Position numbers and translations under genes: made by a program. Of a DNA stretch of 64,000 nt, positions 1 through 9,061 are shown one piece after another. Source of the DNA: JASHVB01 sp963780805. Its GTDB lineage: Bacteria; Pseudomonadota; Alphaproteobacteria; Acetobacterales; Acetobacteraceae. The notes beneath the pieces were generated by a model. It had not been told where the DNA came from. It did not search any database and was given only the letters and a program-made list of their open reading frames with translations. Location of the stretch: assembly GCA_963780805.1 (NCBI GenBank), contig CAWADP010000009.1:1776433-1840432 (forward strand), given 5' to 3'. Position 1 is the stretch's first letter. Each line of letters opens with the position of its first letter.

Positions 1-1
1 G

Positions 2-238
2 CGGCTGCGCAAGCTGCACACGGATTACGACGTGCACGACCGGATCTCGGCGATGACCTACATGCAGGAACGCCACGCGGCGGGTGAGATCGTGACCGGG
101 CTGCTGTATGTCGATCCCGATCCGCACGACATGCACATGCACATGAACACGGTGGCGACGCCGCTGAACGCGCTGGACGAAGCGGCACTGATCCCCGGCG
201 CGGCGGCGCTGGAGAAGCTGAACGCAACGCTGCGGTAG
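2..238 (+). CDS. korB: 2-oxoacid:ferredoxin oxidoreductase beta subunit, C-terminal end (partial)
   Basis: The window opens inside this gene, so only the last 78 codons are visible, in the frame beginning at base 2. The tail reads GEIVTGLLYVDPDPHDMH and ends in ALEKLNATLR, which matches from memory the C-terminus of 2-oxoglutarate/2-oxoacid:ferredoxin oxidoreductase beta subunits. These are thiamine-diphosphate enzymes that pair with an alpha subunit to decarboxylate 2-oxoacids oxidatively with ferredoxin as acceptor. The cofactor-binding part and the alpha subunit lie outside the window. The gene is convergent with the PAS protein after only 22 bp. Family assignment is fairly likely; substrate is not determinable from the tail. 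Confidence 0.72.
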   Translation, partial: RLRKLHTDYDVHDRISAMTYMQERHAAGEIVTGLLYVDPDPHDMHMHMNTVATPLNALDEAALIPGAAALEKLNATLR

Positions 239-260
239 CGGAAATAGTTCGGCCATCGTT

Positions 261-2123
261 TCAGTGGACCACCACGGAGATCAGGTCGGCGCCCAACTTC
301 AGCAGCCGCCTCGCATTGTCCCAACTACCGACCTGGCGCACCAGCACCCGGCCGCGGCCCGTGTGTACGGTGGAGACGAGTTTTCCGAATTTTGCCAGAT
401 CATCCTGGTCCCAACGGTTCAGCGCCTCTTGCCGCACGATCACGATCGAGCCGCTGAGCAATGCGAATTCGATGGGAGGCAGGTCGAGTTCCATCGCCTC
501 GAACCCAACCTGGTGGCAGAACGGGCGTATCCGCATCACGCATTCCAGCACCCGGTTCTTTGGCACCCCGTGCGGCAGCCGCGTCAACACCAGGATCAAC
601 TGCTGTCGTAGCCGCTCATCCAGCTCCTGGCAGGCCGCCACGTAGCGCTCCCCGCAGCGGCGATCGAGGAACACCTCGAAATCGATTGGCACCAGCACCG
701 GCCGGCGATCGCCCGCTCCGATGGCGGAGACCACCTGGGTTGCGGCAAGCCTGAGCATGAGGCGGTCGAAATCGAACGCTTGTGCCTCGCGGAGCGGCAA
801 GGCCACCAGCGCCGACTGGATGCGGCGCTCCAGATCGGACGAGAGTGCGGCAAGATGGCCGACGATCTCGCTCAGGTGACGGCTGTGTATCGCCGTCAGT
901 TCGCAGCTTGCGGAATGCACCGCCTCCGCAAGGCAGTCGCGCGCCCGGCGCTCGATCTCGGCCAATTGCGCATTGAGGCGTTGCATGATCGCCGCCGCGA
1001 TCATGTCCTGGGTTTGCCCCGCGCTGTCCGGCATATCGACCGCGGCAGTGACGGCCGACACTTGGGCGGCGGCCGGTGACTCGCCCTCGCCAATCAGCCG
1101 GCTGCGGATTTCACGCGCGATCGCGGTGGCGCGAAACGCCGCCTCATCCTCGGTCGCCTCGCCGAAGCAAATCAGGAATCCGCTGTCCGCCGTGCGCGAC
1201 CACGTATCATGCGTCCCGCAGCGCCGCCGGATGACATGCTCGGCACTGCTCATTGCCCGCGTTGCGACGGCCGGCCAGCGATCACCGAGCGACGCCTTCA
1301 CGTCCTCCAATCCGATCAACTTGATCTTGCCCGCCACCAGCACTTTCGCCACAGCAGATTTCGCGGCGGGCGTGAAGGTAATGATCCGGAATCGTTTGAG
1401 ATCCTCCTGCTGCACCATCGTGGCCGCGATCTCCACCGGCACGCGCGAGCCATCGATATGCAGCAGCTCCGCCCTCAGGTGCAGGCTTTGTCCCACAGAA
1501 GACTGCCGCGCACGTGCCGCAGCCACGGCGGCGTGAAATTCAGGGGCGACGACCTCGTGCGCCGTATGGCCGACCAGCCCGCCGGCTGGATAGCCAAGCA
1601 GGTGATCGAGCGCGGGGTTGTTCATCCGGATTGCCCCGTCCTCGTCGGCGATTGCCACCGCCGCCTGCACTGAGACGAAGACCTTGGCCAGCAATCCCTG
1701 GATCGCCGCGTGCTGCTGCCGGTCGCGCCGGCCTTCGGTGATGTCGCGGCCAAGGATCATGCTGCATGGCGGCACGCTTTGCGGCACTGGCATCAGGTGC
1801 AGGCCGAGCCAGAAGGGCGGCCCGCGCTGCCGGCTGCACAGTAGTTCCGAGCGGAATGAGCAACGCTCATGTGCCGCCCGCAGCAGTGCCTGGCAGGTCG
1901 CCGGATCCGCCTCCGGCGCCGCCAGCCCGAGGAACGGCTTGCCGATCAGCTCCCCGAAGTCGGCATTGGCGGCGCGGCAGAATGCGTCATTGCTGGCGGC
2001 GATCAGCAGGTCGTCCGCCGCGTCGCCGGTTTGTTCCAAGATCAGGACGAGATCGTCCGACCCGTTCAGCGCCCGATAGAGCATCTGCGGCAATAATGCC
2101 GTATCGAGCAATCCGTGCTTCAT
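261..2123 (-). CDS. Double PAS-domain sensory protein without recognisable output enzyme
   Basis: A 620-residue cytosolic protein with no signal peptide or membrane segment. Residues about 20-135 form a first PAS domain (conserved NDAFC and FLGLAAPEADP region, ending in the PAC-like GRDIT) and residues about 145-255 a second (ADEDGAIRMNNPALDHLLGY). The remaining 360 residues show no histidine-kinase, GGDEF signature or EAL motif; a stretch near FLICFGEATEDEAAFRATAIA has the feel of a degenerate nucleotidyl-cyclase-like fold, but this is weak. The start is the ATG at 2123, with 137 bp of non-coding DNA before acpS upstream. It may be a signal-binding partner for another protein rather than an enzyme. 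Ligand and partner are unknown. Confidence 0.8.
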   Translation of the reverse strand: MKHGLLDTALLPQMLYRALNGSDDLVLILEQTGDAADDLLIAASNDAFCRAANADFGELIGKPFLGLAAPEADPATCQALLRAAHERCSFRSELLCSRQRGPPFWLGLHLMPVPQSVPPCSMILGRDITEGRRDRQQHAAIQGLLAKVFVSVQAAVAIADEDGAIRMNNPALDHLLGYPAGGLVGHTAHEVVAPEFHAAVAAARARQSSVGQSLHLRAELLHIDGSRVPVEIAATMVQQEDLKRFRIITFTPAAKSAVAKVLVAGKIKLIGLEDVKASLGDRWPAVATRAMSSAEHVIRRRCGTHDTWSRTADSGFLICFGEATEDEAAFRATAIAREIRSRLIGEGESPAAAQVSAVTAAVDMPDSAGQTQDMIAAAIMQRLNAQLAEIERRARDCLAEAVHSASCELTAIHSRHLSEIVGHLAALSSDLERRIQSALVALPLREAQAFDFDRLMLRLAATQVVSAIGAGDRRPVLVPIDFEVFLDRRCGERYVAACQELDERLRQQLILVLTRLPHGVPKNRVLECVMRIRPFCHQVGFEAMELDLPPIEFALLSGSIVIVRQEALNRWDQDDLAKFGKLVSTVHTGRGRVLVRQVGSWDNARRLLKLGADLISVVVH

Positions 2124-2260
2124 GCTTGTGGTCCGTCCTGCCGGCTGCGCCGGGCGTGGGCGCAGGGCATCCTTGAACCAGGGGGCTTAAGGTTGCGTTA
2201 ATATAAGAGCAGGGCGGGAGACGCGTTTGCGGCGCAGAAGGTCGCGCGCCCGCGGCGGCG

Positions 2261-2665
2261 CTAGGCCGCCACCGCCGAAATGATCACCTGCGCATAGGCG
2301 TAGGGGTATTCGTCCGTCATTGTCAGCGCGACCATCGCGCGCATGCCAGGCGGCGTGATCGCTGCCAGACGTTCGGCGGCGCCGCCAGTCATGTCCAGCG
2401 TCGGCTGCCCTCCAGGCAGGTTGACCACTCCGAGATTGCTGAACCACACCCCGCGGCGAAAGCCAGTACCCAGCGCCTTCGACGCCGCCTCCTTTGCTGC
2501 GAAACGCTTGGCGAAGGTCGCCGCCCGGATCTTCTCGTTCCGCCGCATCGCCCTGCCACGCTCCACCTCGGTGAACACGCGCTGCAGGAAGCGCTCACCA
2601 TGGCGTTCGATCGCCGCTTCGATCCTGCGGATATCAACGATGTCGGAACCTAGCCCGAGGATCAT
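2261..2665 (-). CDS. acpS: Holo-[acyl-carrier-protein] synthase
   Basis: 134 residues, the normal length for AcpS, which transfers the 4'-phosphopantetheine arm of CoA to the serine of acyl carrier protein. The N-terminal GLGSDIVDIRRIE contains the Mg-binding aspartate and RFAAKEAASKALGTG holds the second metal ligand (the Glu) and CoA-binding lysine region, both intact. The gene lies 31 bp downstream of the rsh stop codon on the same strand, so it is probably transcribed with rpoZ-rsh. In many alphaproteobacteria pdxJ lies between or next to these genes; it is absent here. The PAS gene follows after a longer gap. Confidence 0.95.
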   Translation of the reverse strand: MILGLGSDIVDIRRIEAAIERHGERFLQRVFTEVERGRAMRRNEKIRAATFAKRFAAKEAASKALGTGFRRGVWFSNLGVVNLPGGQPTLDMTGGAAERLAAITPPGMRAMVALTMTDEYPYAYAQVIISAVAA

Positions 2666-2696
2666 CGGGCTTCGCCAACCATGACCTGCGCCTCAA

Positions 2697-4880
2697 TCAT
2701 GCCTTCGCCCGTTCGACGCCCTTTACGCCGTTCACGCCGCGCAGGCCGGCGATCACCTTGGACAGGTGCGACACGTCGCGCACCTCGACGTCCACCAGCG
2801 CCTCCATGAAATCCTGCTGGCGGTTGACGATCTTCAAATTCGCAATCGCGCCTTCCTGCTTGGCGATCGCGTTCGTCAGGTTGGCGAGCGCGGCATCCTC
2901 ATTGTCGGAGATCACGCTGATCCGTGCGGTATGGCCCGGCTGGTGCTTGCCATTGGGCTGGCCCTTTGCCAGCACTTCATAATTCCAGTCCACATCGATG
3001 AAGCGTTCCGGCGTGGCGGCGAAACCTTCCAAGGTCTGGCACTCGCGTGCGTGGATCGTAACGCCTTTGCCAGTGGCAATGATGCCGACGATTTCGTCGC
3101 CCGGCACCGGATGGCAGCAGCCGGCGAAGTGATACGCCATACCGGGCACCAGGCCGGTGATCGGCATGCCCGGGTCGGGCCGCACGCCGGCGCGTCCGCG
3201 TGGCGGCAGCGCCGGCACCATGCGCGGCGCGCGCGGCGACTGGCGCAGCTCCGGATACGCCGCATGAACCACGTCGCGCGCGCCGACATTGCCGTTGCCG
3301 ACCGCGATGTACAGATCGGTCAGGCTCGGCAGCTTCAGCGCCTTCAGGGCCGGCTCCAGCGCCTTCTCCGAGCCGTCCACGCCGGCCGAGCGGAACGCCT
3401 TGGTCAGCTCCGACCGCCCGAGATTCACATGCTCTTCGCGCTGCTGCTGATGCACGAAGCGGCGGATGCGGCTGCGCGCCTTGCCGGTGACGACGAACCG
3501 TTCCCACTGCGGCGAGGGCGTGCCGCCGCGCGCGGTCATGATCTCCACCTGGTCGCCGTTCTGCAACTGGTAGCGCAGCGGCATCAGGCGGCCGTTCACC
3601 TTGGCGCCGACGCAGGTATCGCCCACCTGGCTGTGCACAGAGTAGGCGAAGTCGATCGGTGTCGCGCCGCGCGGCAACTGCACCAGCAGGCCCTTTGGCG
3701 TGAAGCAAAAGACCTGGTCGTCGTAGAGTTCTAATTTTGTATTCTCAAGAAATTCGTCAGGAGCAGTGGAGTTTTCCAGGATTTCCAAAAGGTCCTGCAC
3801 CCAGCGGAACCGCTGCAGGTCCTTGCCGTCGAACTTGGCGTCGCGCGTCTTGTACGTCCAGTGGGCGGCGACGCCGTTCTCGGCGACCTCGCTCATTTCC
3901 ACCGTGCGGATCTGGATCTCGATCTTCTGGTTGCGCGGCTCGCGCAGCGTGACGCCGGTGTGCAGTCCCTGATAGCCGTTCGATTTTGGTGTCGAAATAT
4001 AATCCTTGAACCGCCCGGCGATCACCGGATAGGCCGAGTGCACCGCGCCCAGCGCCGTATAACAGGCCTCCCGCGTCGGCACCAGGATGCGGAACGCCAT
4101 GATGTCGGACAGTTGCTCGAAGGCGACGTTGCGGCGGTGCATCTTCTCCCAGATGGAGTAGGGCGACTTCTCGCGCCCCGTCACTTCTACCGTTTCGATA
4201 CCGGTTTCCTCGCAGACCCGGCGCAAATCGCGGCGCACTTCCTCGATCACGTCGGCGCCCTGGCCGCGCAGGAAGTTCAAGCGTGCCTGGATGGTGGCGA
4301 ACGCCTCTGGCTCCAACTCGCGGAACGACAGTGTCTGCAATTCGGTCTTCACCGCGTCCATGCCGATGCGTTCGGCGAGCGGCGCGTAGATTTCCATTGT
4401 CTCCCTGGCGATGCGGCGGCGGCGTTCCGGCTCGCGCACGAAACGGAGCGTGCGCATGTTGTGCAGCCGGTCCGCCAGCTTCACCAGCAAGACCCGGATG
4501 TCGCGGCTGATGGCCAGGATCAGCTTGCGGAAATTCTCCGCCTGCCTGGTGCGGTCGGATTGCAGTTCCAGCCGGGTCAGCTTGGTGACGCCATCGACCA
4601 GCGTCGCGATCTCGTGCCCGAAGCGCTTGTCGAGTTCGGGCAGCTTGACCGGCGTATCCTCGATCACGTCGTGCAGCAGCCCGGTGGCGATAGAGGCGGT
4701 ATCCAGCCGGTATCCCGCCAGGATATCCGCCACTGCCAGGGGGTGGGTGATGTAAGGGTCGCCGTTGTCCCGCCGCTGCGTGCCGTGCGCTTGCTCGGCC
4801 ACCGCGTACGCGTCGTCGATCAGACGGGTGTCGGCCTTCGGATCATAAGCCCGCAGCTTGGCTTCCAGCGCGGCCACCAT
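2697..4880 (-). CDS. rsh: Bifunctional (p)ppGpp synthetase/hydrolase (RelA/SpoT homologue)
   Basis: Makes and degrades the alarmone (p)ppGpp. With the start at Met 4880 the protein has 727 residues, typical of alphaproteobacterial Rsh. The hydrolase HD domain is intact (His32, His46, the LLHDVIEDT motif at about 69-77). The synthetase follows, with RFKDYISTPKSNGYQGLH; the RxKD form is the version found in bifunctional enzymes rather than the ExDD of synthetase-only RelA. A TGS domain (about 385-450) and a C-terminal ACT domain complete the protein. The open frame extends to 5084 but that part overlaps rpoZ and is low-complexity; a GTG at 4934 is an alternative start. It forms a unit with rpoZ upstream and acpS downstream. 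Confidence 0.95.
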   Translation of the reverse strand: MVAALEAKLRAYDPKADTRLIDDAYAVAEQAHGTQRRDNGDPYITHPLAVADILAGYRLDTASIATGLLHDVIEDTPVKLPELDKRFGHEIATLVDGVTKLTRLELQSDRTRQAENFRKLILAISRDIRVLLVKLADRLHNMRTLRFVREPERRRRIARETMEIYAPLAERIGMDAVKTELQTLSFRELEPEAFATIQARLNFLRGQGADVIEEVRRDLRRVCEETGIETVEVTGREKSPYSIWEKMHRRNVAFEQLSDIMAFRILVPTREACYTALGAVHSAYPVIAGRFKDYISTPKSNGYQGLHTGVTLREPRNQKIEIQIRTVEMSEVAENGVAAHWTYKTRDAKFDGKDLQRFRWVQDLLEILENSTAPDEFLENTKLELYDDQVFCFTPKGLLVQLPRGATPIDFAYSVHSQVGDTCVGAKVNGRLMPLRYQLQNGDQVEIMTARGGTPSPQWERFVVTGKARSRIRRFVHQQQREEHVNLGRSELTKAFRSAGVDGSEKALEPALKALKLPSLTDLYIAVGNGNVGARDVVHAAYPELRQSPRAPRMVPALPPRGRAGVRPDPGMPITGLVPGMAYHFAGCCHPVPGDEIVGIIATGKGVTIHARECQTLEGFAATPERFIDVDWNYEVLAKGQPNGKHQPGHTARISVISDNEDAALANLTNAIAKQEGAIANLKIVNRQQDFMEALVDVEVRDVSHLSKVIAGLRGVNGVKGVERAKA

Positions 4881-5010
4881 CCGGTGGTCGGGCGGCGGCG
4901 GCGCGATGGCCCCCACCGTGGCCCCTTGGGCCACCCCGTCCGGCGCGTAGCTCGGGGCCGGCGTGGACCGCGGCGTCGGACCCGGCTCGCCCCCCGAGCG
5001 GCATGGCGGC

Positions 5011-5415
5011 TTACCTCTTGCGGCCGCCGAGTTCTGCCTCGATGGCCGCTTCCATGTCTTCGGTGGACAATTCCTCGTTCTCAACCGGCAGACCCGCTGC
5101 TTCCTCCTCGGCGCTGATGTCCTGCAGGCCGAAGATGTTCTGGTCGGTCGGGATGAGGTCCAGCACCTCCTCGTCCGCCGGCTCGGGTTCCGGCGCGCGC
5201 GACAGCGACTTCACCAGGTCCTGCTGGATGCGGTCCAGGTCGATGGTTTCGTCGGCGATCTCGCGCAGGGCGACCACCGGGTTCTTGTCGTTGTCGCGGT
5301 CGATGGAGAGCTCCTCGCCGCGGGAGAGGTTGCGCGCCCGCTGGGCCGCGAGCAAAACCAGCTCGAATCGATTGGGGACCTTCTGGACGCAATCTTCGAC
5401 AGTGACACGCGCCAT
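5011..5415 (-). CDS. rpoZ: DNA-directed RNA polymerase omega subunit
   Basis: A 134-residue omega subunit, which assists beta-prime folding and RNA polymerase assembly and is needed for one ppGpp-binding site in many proteobacteria. The start MARVTVEDCVQKVPNRFELV at 5415 matches the family; a longer in-frame reading to 5568 is rejected because it has no family similarity. RNLSRGEEL and the NDKNPVVALREIADETI stretch are the conserved core. The C-terminal 60 residues are an acidic extension (many Glu/Asp) typical of alphaproteobacteria. rsh follows 130 bp downstream on the same strand, the usual rpoZ-rsh arrangement. Confidence 0.95.
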   Translation of the reverse strand: MARVTVEDCVQKVPNRFELVLLAAQRARNLSRGEELSIDRDNDKNPVVALREIADETIDLDRIQQDLVKSLSRAPEPEPADEEVLDLIPTDQNIFGLQDISAEEEAAGLPVENEELSTEDMEAAIEAELGGRKR

Positions 5416-5573
5416 GCGCAACAATCTCCAATAGAGGCGGCAGGACCCACGTACGTAGGCGAGCGGCGGGCTTTTTGCAAGTGCGAAGCGGAAAACGTGG
5501 GGGTCGGTTGAACCACGGGCTGGAAGAAACCGTGTTCTTACCCCCACCGGCCATGCCCCCAGCCTCACCGCAT

Positions 5574-5693
5574 TTCAGCACGGAGTTAAAACGAAAAACC
5601 ACGGAGTTCCACGCAATTGGAGGCTCCCCGACTGCTGGGGAATCGTCGATGCCGTGTGACTCGGTGGTTGCTCCGTTTTGACTCCGTGCTGAA
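5574..5693. repeat. Long imperfect palindrome (120 bp) in the rpoZ-dpaL gap
   Basis: Outer arms 5574-5593 and 5674-5693 are reverse complements with one mismatch (TTCAGCACGGAGTTAAAACG on the left). The inner arms remain partly complementary and the centre is a CCCC-GACTGCT-GGGG hairpin near 5627-5640. The whole stretch can fold into one hairpin. It sits between divergent genes (rpoZ starts at 5415, dpaL at 5830), so it is unlikely to be a terminator; it looks like a dispersed palindromic repeat. The rest of the 414-bp gap shows no gene. Confidence 0.7.
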
Positions 5694-5829
5694 AAATTCT
5701 GCCTTCAACATCGATGTCGGTTGGAGTGAGCCTCGGGTCCGCCAATTTTCGGGCGAGGACCACGCGTGTGCCGTCTCCCCGCTCCGAATTGCCTCGCCTC
5801 GTGCCGTGCCCCTCGCTAGCCTCCCCTTG

Positions 5830-7011
5830 ATGCTCGGCCCCCATCCGTTCACGCTGTTCTCCAATCCGCGGCTCGGCCCCTCCGGCATCACAGTGTTGCC
5901 CACCGCCGGATTCCGCCGCGCCAGGTCCGAGATTGCCGCGTGGCCCGGCTACGTTGCCACGCCGCTGCGCGACCTGCCGGAACTGGCGAGCCGCGCCGGC
6001 ATCGGGACATTGCGGCTGAAAGACGAGTCCGGGCGCTTTGGCCTCGGCAGTGTCAAGGCCCTGGGCGGCGCCTACGCCGTTGCCGTCTTGCTCTGCAACG
6101 AACTGGCCCGCGCCGGCGTCGCCCCCGCCGCTACCACGGCCGACCTGGAAGCCGGGACCTACCGCGCGGCGACGCAGCACGTCACCGTCGCGTGCGCGAC
6201 CGACGGCAACCACGGCCGCGCCGTCGCCTGGGGCGCCCAGCGCTTTCATGCACGCTGCGTCATCTTCCTCCACGCTGGCGTCAGCCAATCCCGTGCCGAC
6301 GCGATCGCCCGCTATGGCGCTGAGATCCGCCGCGTCCCCGGCACCTATGACAACTCGGTCCGCGAATGCACCCGCCAGGCGGCGCCCCGGCACTGGCACG
6401 TCGTCTCCGACACCGCCTGGCCCGGCTACACGGAGGTCCCGCGCGACATCATGCAGGGCTACCGCCTCATGGCCGACGAGGCCGCCGACCAATGGACCGG
6501 CCCGCCGCCCACGCACGTGTTCATCCAGGGCGGAGTCGGGGGCGCAGCCGCCGCGGTCTCGGTGCAATGTCGTGCCCGATTCGATCCCACCCCGGCCCTG
6601 ATCGTGGTAGAACCCGATCGTGCCGCCTGCCTGCTGGCCAGCGCCGAACTGGGGGAACCCACCACAATTCCCGGCGACCTCAATACGCTGATGGCGGGCC
6701 TCGCCTGCGGCGAACCCAGCCTCCTGGCCTGGCAGGAACTGGACCGCGCCGCGTGCGCGTTCATGGCGATCCCCGACGATGCCGCGGTGGCCAGCATGCG
6801 TCTGCTCGCCGCCGCGGGGATCGTCGCCGGCGAATCAGGTGTCGCCGGCCTGGCGGGCTGTTTGCTGGCCGCGGCAGACCCGGCGGCCCGTGCTACGCTG
6901 GGGTTCGACTCCACCAGCTGTGTGCTAGCCTTCAGCACGGAGGGGGATACCGATCCCGACCTCTACACACGGCTGGTGGGCGATTTCCGCCATGGCTCAC
7001 GCCATGGTTAG
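5830..7011 (+). CDS. dpaL: Diaminopropionate ammonia-lyase (PLP-dependent)
   Basis: 393 residues from the ATG at 5830; the in-frame extension to 5617 runs through the palindrome and is not protein-like. The fold-type II PLP enzyme converts 2,3-diaminopropionate to pyruvate and ammonia. The PLP lysine is in GLGSVKALGGAYA (about residue 79), preceded by the KDESGRFGLG signature. The ACATDGNHGRAVAWGA loop and the VSDTAWPGYTEVPRDIMQGY segment are diagnostic of the DpaL/YgeX family, and the FIQGGVGG phosphate cup is present. No partner gene is adjacent; a DUF2939 protein follows on the same strand. Substrate is inferred from family. Confidence 0.88.
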   Translation: MLGPHPFTLFSNPRLGPSGITVLPTAGFRRARSEIAAWPGYVATPLRDLPELASRAGIGTLRLKDESGRFGLGSVKALGGAYAVAVLLCNELARAGVAPAATTADLEAGTYRAATQHVTVACATDGNHGRAVAWGAQRFHARCVIFLHAGVSQSRADAIARYGAEIRRVPGTYDNSVRECTRQAAPRHWHVVSDTAWPGYTEVPRDIMQGYRLMADEAADQWTGPPPTHVFIQGGVGGAAAAVSVQCRARFDPTPALIVVEPDRAACLLASAELGEPTTIPGDLNTLMAGLACGEPSLLAWQELDRAACAFMAIPDDAAVASMRLLAAAGIVAGESGVAGLAGCLLAAADPAARATLGFDSTSCVLAFSTEGDTDPDLYTRLVGDFRHGSRHG

Positions 7012-7117
7012 CAGTTCCTCAACTAGTTGTGGAGTACCGGGTGCGGACGACGCCGGGAAATTGCCGCGTTCACGGTGCGTTACTGACGGCAACGAGGCAG
7101 GGACACGGAGCACGCTG

Positions 7118-7645
7118 ATGTTCGCCGCCAAGCCGATGATCGCAGCCGTTCTTGCCGCCGGGCTCGCTTATGCCGCCTACCCCTATGTCACGCTCTACCG
7201 GCTCGGCCGTGCGATCCACACCGGCGACGCCGCGGCATTGCAGACGCTGGTGAACTGGCCAGCGGTGCGCGAGGGCATCAAGGAAGACATCTGCGACAGC
7301 GGCCTCGACAGCCCGGCCAAGACAATCAACCATGGTGGGCTGCCGGCATTCGGTGCGTCATTCGTGCAAGGCATCGCCACCAATGCCGTGGATCGCCAGG
7401 TGACGCCGGAGGGGCTGGTCGATATGACCCGCCACGATACGGCCGCCTCGGGCAAGGGTGGTCGTCCGCGTATGCACGTGGATTGGGCCTTCTTCGATGA
7501 CGCGACTGACTTCGTCGTCAGCCTGGATGTTCCCGGCCAGGAGGGGGCGGTCAGGTTGCGCATGACGTTGAAGGATGCGCAGTGGCAGGTCACACGCATC
7601 TGGCTGACGCCGGAGCTCCTGCAGGAAGCCAACGCGCGGACGTAG
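7118..7645 (+). CDS. DUF2939-type membrane-anchored protein
   Basis: 175 residues beginning at ATG 7118 with a GGAG-like sequence 10 bases upstream; the longer open frame from 6992 overlaps dpaL and is not used. Residues 5-25 are one hydrophobic segment (signal anchor or signal peptide) followed by YVTLYRLGRAIHTGDAAALQTLVNWPAVREGIK, the typical opening of DUF2939 proteins. The remaining domain is periplasmic by inference. Function of the family is unknown. It follows dpaL by about 100 bp and may share its transcript. Confidence 0.82.
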   Translation: MFAAKPMIAAVLAAGLAYAAYPYVTLYRLGRAIHTGDAAALQTLVNWPAVREGIKEDICDSGLDSPAKTINHGGLPAFGASFVQGIATNAVDRQVTPEGLVDMTRHDTAASGKGGRPRMHVDWAFFDDATDFVVSLDVPGQEGAVRLRMTLKDAQWQVTRIWLTPELLQEANART

Positions 7646-7712
7646 CGCGAGGCACGTCAGGGAAGGAATTGGAAGAAGGGAGCAGGAACTCCCGCTCCGC
7701 TTGAGGGCTTAG

Positions 7713-7760
7713 CCCGCGAAGCGGACCAAGGTCGGCGGAACTGTCGGTCGGCGGAACTGT
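7713..7760. repeat. Short intergenic repeats (half palindrome plus 2 x 16-bp tandem)
   Basis: CCCGCGAAGCGGACC at 7713-7727 is the reverse complement of a motif that recurs at 19232-19246, so it belongs to a dispersed repeat family. It is followed directly by a 16-bp unit GTCGGCGGAACTGTCG at 7731 repeated (14 of 16 bases) at 7747. Both lie between the DUF2939 gene and the glycosyltransferase gene. Confidence 0.6.
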
Positions 7761-7828
7761 ACGACCAGCCGATGACAGCGGCTCGTTCGCACGCTTCCCC
7801 CAACCCCCTCGCCCAAGGGGAGCGGGCG

Positions 7829-8878
7829 ATGTATCCCTTTGCAATGCACATCTCGCTCATCGTGCCGGCACCGTTCGAGCAAGTGTCCGGCGGCTACGGC
7901 TACGACCGCCGCATGGTCGCGGAATTGCGCGCCGGCGGCGCGACGGTCGATGTGGTGGAACTCGCAGGACGCTTTCCGCTGGCCGACGACGCCGCGCGCG
8001 AAGCGGCTTGCACCGCGTGGGACGCGCTCGGCGAGGCAACGCGGCCGGTCATTGATGGCCTGGCATTGCCGGCCCTCAGCGGCATGGAGGACGCGTTGGC
8101 GGCCCGCGGTGCGGTCGGCCTGATCCATCATCCCACTGCCCTGGAGACCGGCTTCCCTGACACCGACCGTGATTATTTGCGGCGGATCGAGCAACGGCTG
8201 TATGGCCGGTTGTTCCGGCTGGTGGTCACCAGCGAGGCGACCGCGGTACGTCTTGCCGCTGACTTCGGAGTCGATCGCGCACGCATCTGCATCGTTGCGC
8301 CGGGCACTGATGATGCGCCGCGGTGCAACGGCTCGGGTGGCCCCAGTTGCGCACTTCTCTCGGTCGGCACGCTGGTCCCGCGCAAGGGCCACGACGTGCT
8401 GCTGCGCGCGCTCGCCCGGTTGTTCGATCTGGATTGGAACCTGACCATCGCCGGCTCACCGCGCCGCGATCCGGCGCATGCGGCAGCACTGGTCGCGCTG
8501 GCACAGGAGCTCGATGTCACCGCCCGCGTGCGCTTCGCCGGAGAAGTGACCGGAGATGCGCTGGAAGCCCTGTGGCGAGGCACGGATCTGTTCGCACTCG
8601 CGACCTGGTTCGAGGGCTACGGCATGGTGGTCGCCGAGGCCCTGAAGCGCGGCCTGCCCGTCGCGGTATGCTCAGGTGGCGCCGCGGCCGCATTGGTCGC
8701 GCCCGAGGCTGGGGTGATCTGCGAGCCCGGCGATCGCGTGCAACTCTCGAAGGCGCTGCGGCGCTTGATCTTCAGTCCCTCGCTCCGCGCGGAGATGGGC
8801 GAGGTGGCATGGCAGATTGGACAGAAGCTGCCACACTGGAAGACGCAGGCGGAGCTGCTCGCCGCCAGCCTCTCGTAA
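7829..8878 (+). CDS. Glycosyltransferase family 4 (GT-B fold)
   Basis: 349 residues from ATG 7829, which has AGGGGAG seven bases upstream; the next ATG at 7844 (MHISLIVPAPFEQVSGGYGY) is the start suggested by family alignment and cannot be excluded. The protein has the GT4 plan: an N-terminal Rossmann half with SGGYGYDRRM, then a C-terminal half with VGTLVPRKGHDVLLRALARL (donor-binding) and WFEGYGMVVAEALKRGLPVA, the E-x7-E retaining-transferase motif. It transfers a sugar from a nucleotide-sugar donor to an unknown acceptor. No methyltransferase or polysaccharide genes lie beside it. A 17-bp-arm hairpin follows the stop. Confidence 0.88.
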   Translation: MYPFAMHISLIVPAPFEQVSGGYGYDRRMVAELRAGGATVDVVELAGRFPLADDAAREAACTAWDALGEATRPVIDGLALPALSGMEDALAARGAVGLIHHPTALETGFPDTDRDYLRRIEQRLYGRLFRLVVTSEATAVRLAADFGVDRARICIVAPGTDDAPRCNGSGGPSCALLSVGTLVPRKGHDVLLRALARLFDLDWNLTIAGSPRRDPAHAAALVALAQELDVTARVRFAGEVTGDALEALWRGTDLFALATWFEGYGMVVAEALKRGLPVAVCSGGAAAALVAPEAGVICEPGDRVQLSKALRRLIFSPSLRAEMGEVAWQIGQKLPHWKTQAELLAASLS

Positions 8879-8913
8879 TGCGGCGGGTTGCGGCGGCTCT
8901 CGCGTCTCAGCGT

Positions 8914-8991
8914 GCCGCTTGCGTCATCCCACGAACGCGGGGACCTATGACGCCCGAGTGTCCCGGCCTGCGCGGGGATGACGCAAGCGGC
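8914..8991. repeat. Inverted repeat with 17-bp perfect arms
   Basis: GCCGCTTGCGTCATCCC at 8914-8930 is perfectly complementary to 8975-8991, and the loop contains a second partial pairing (GCGGGGAC with GTCCCGG). A further partial copy, GGATGACGCA, lies at 8996. There is no T-tract, so a classical terminator is not supported. It fills the gap between the GT4 gene and otnK. Confidence 0.75.
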
Positions 8992-9061
8992 GCGCGGATG
9001 ACGCATAGACGCCGGGGTGACCATGCGAGCCAGCATCCCGGCTATATTGGAGGACACGACC

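Noticed and set aside
3861..5117. 418-codon plus-strand open frame opposite rsh
   Set aside because: Antisense shadow of the Rsh gene; no start context and no domain.
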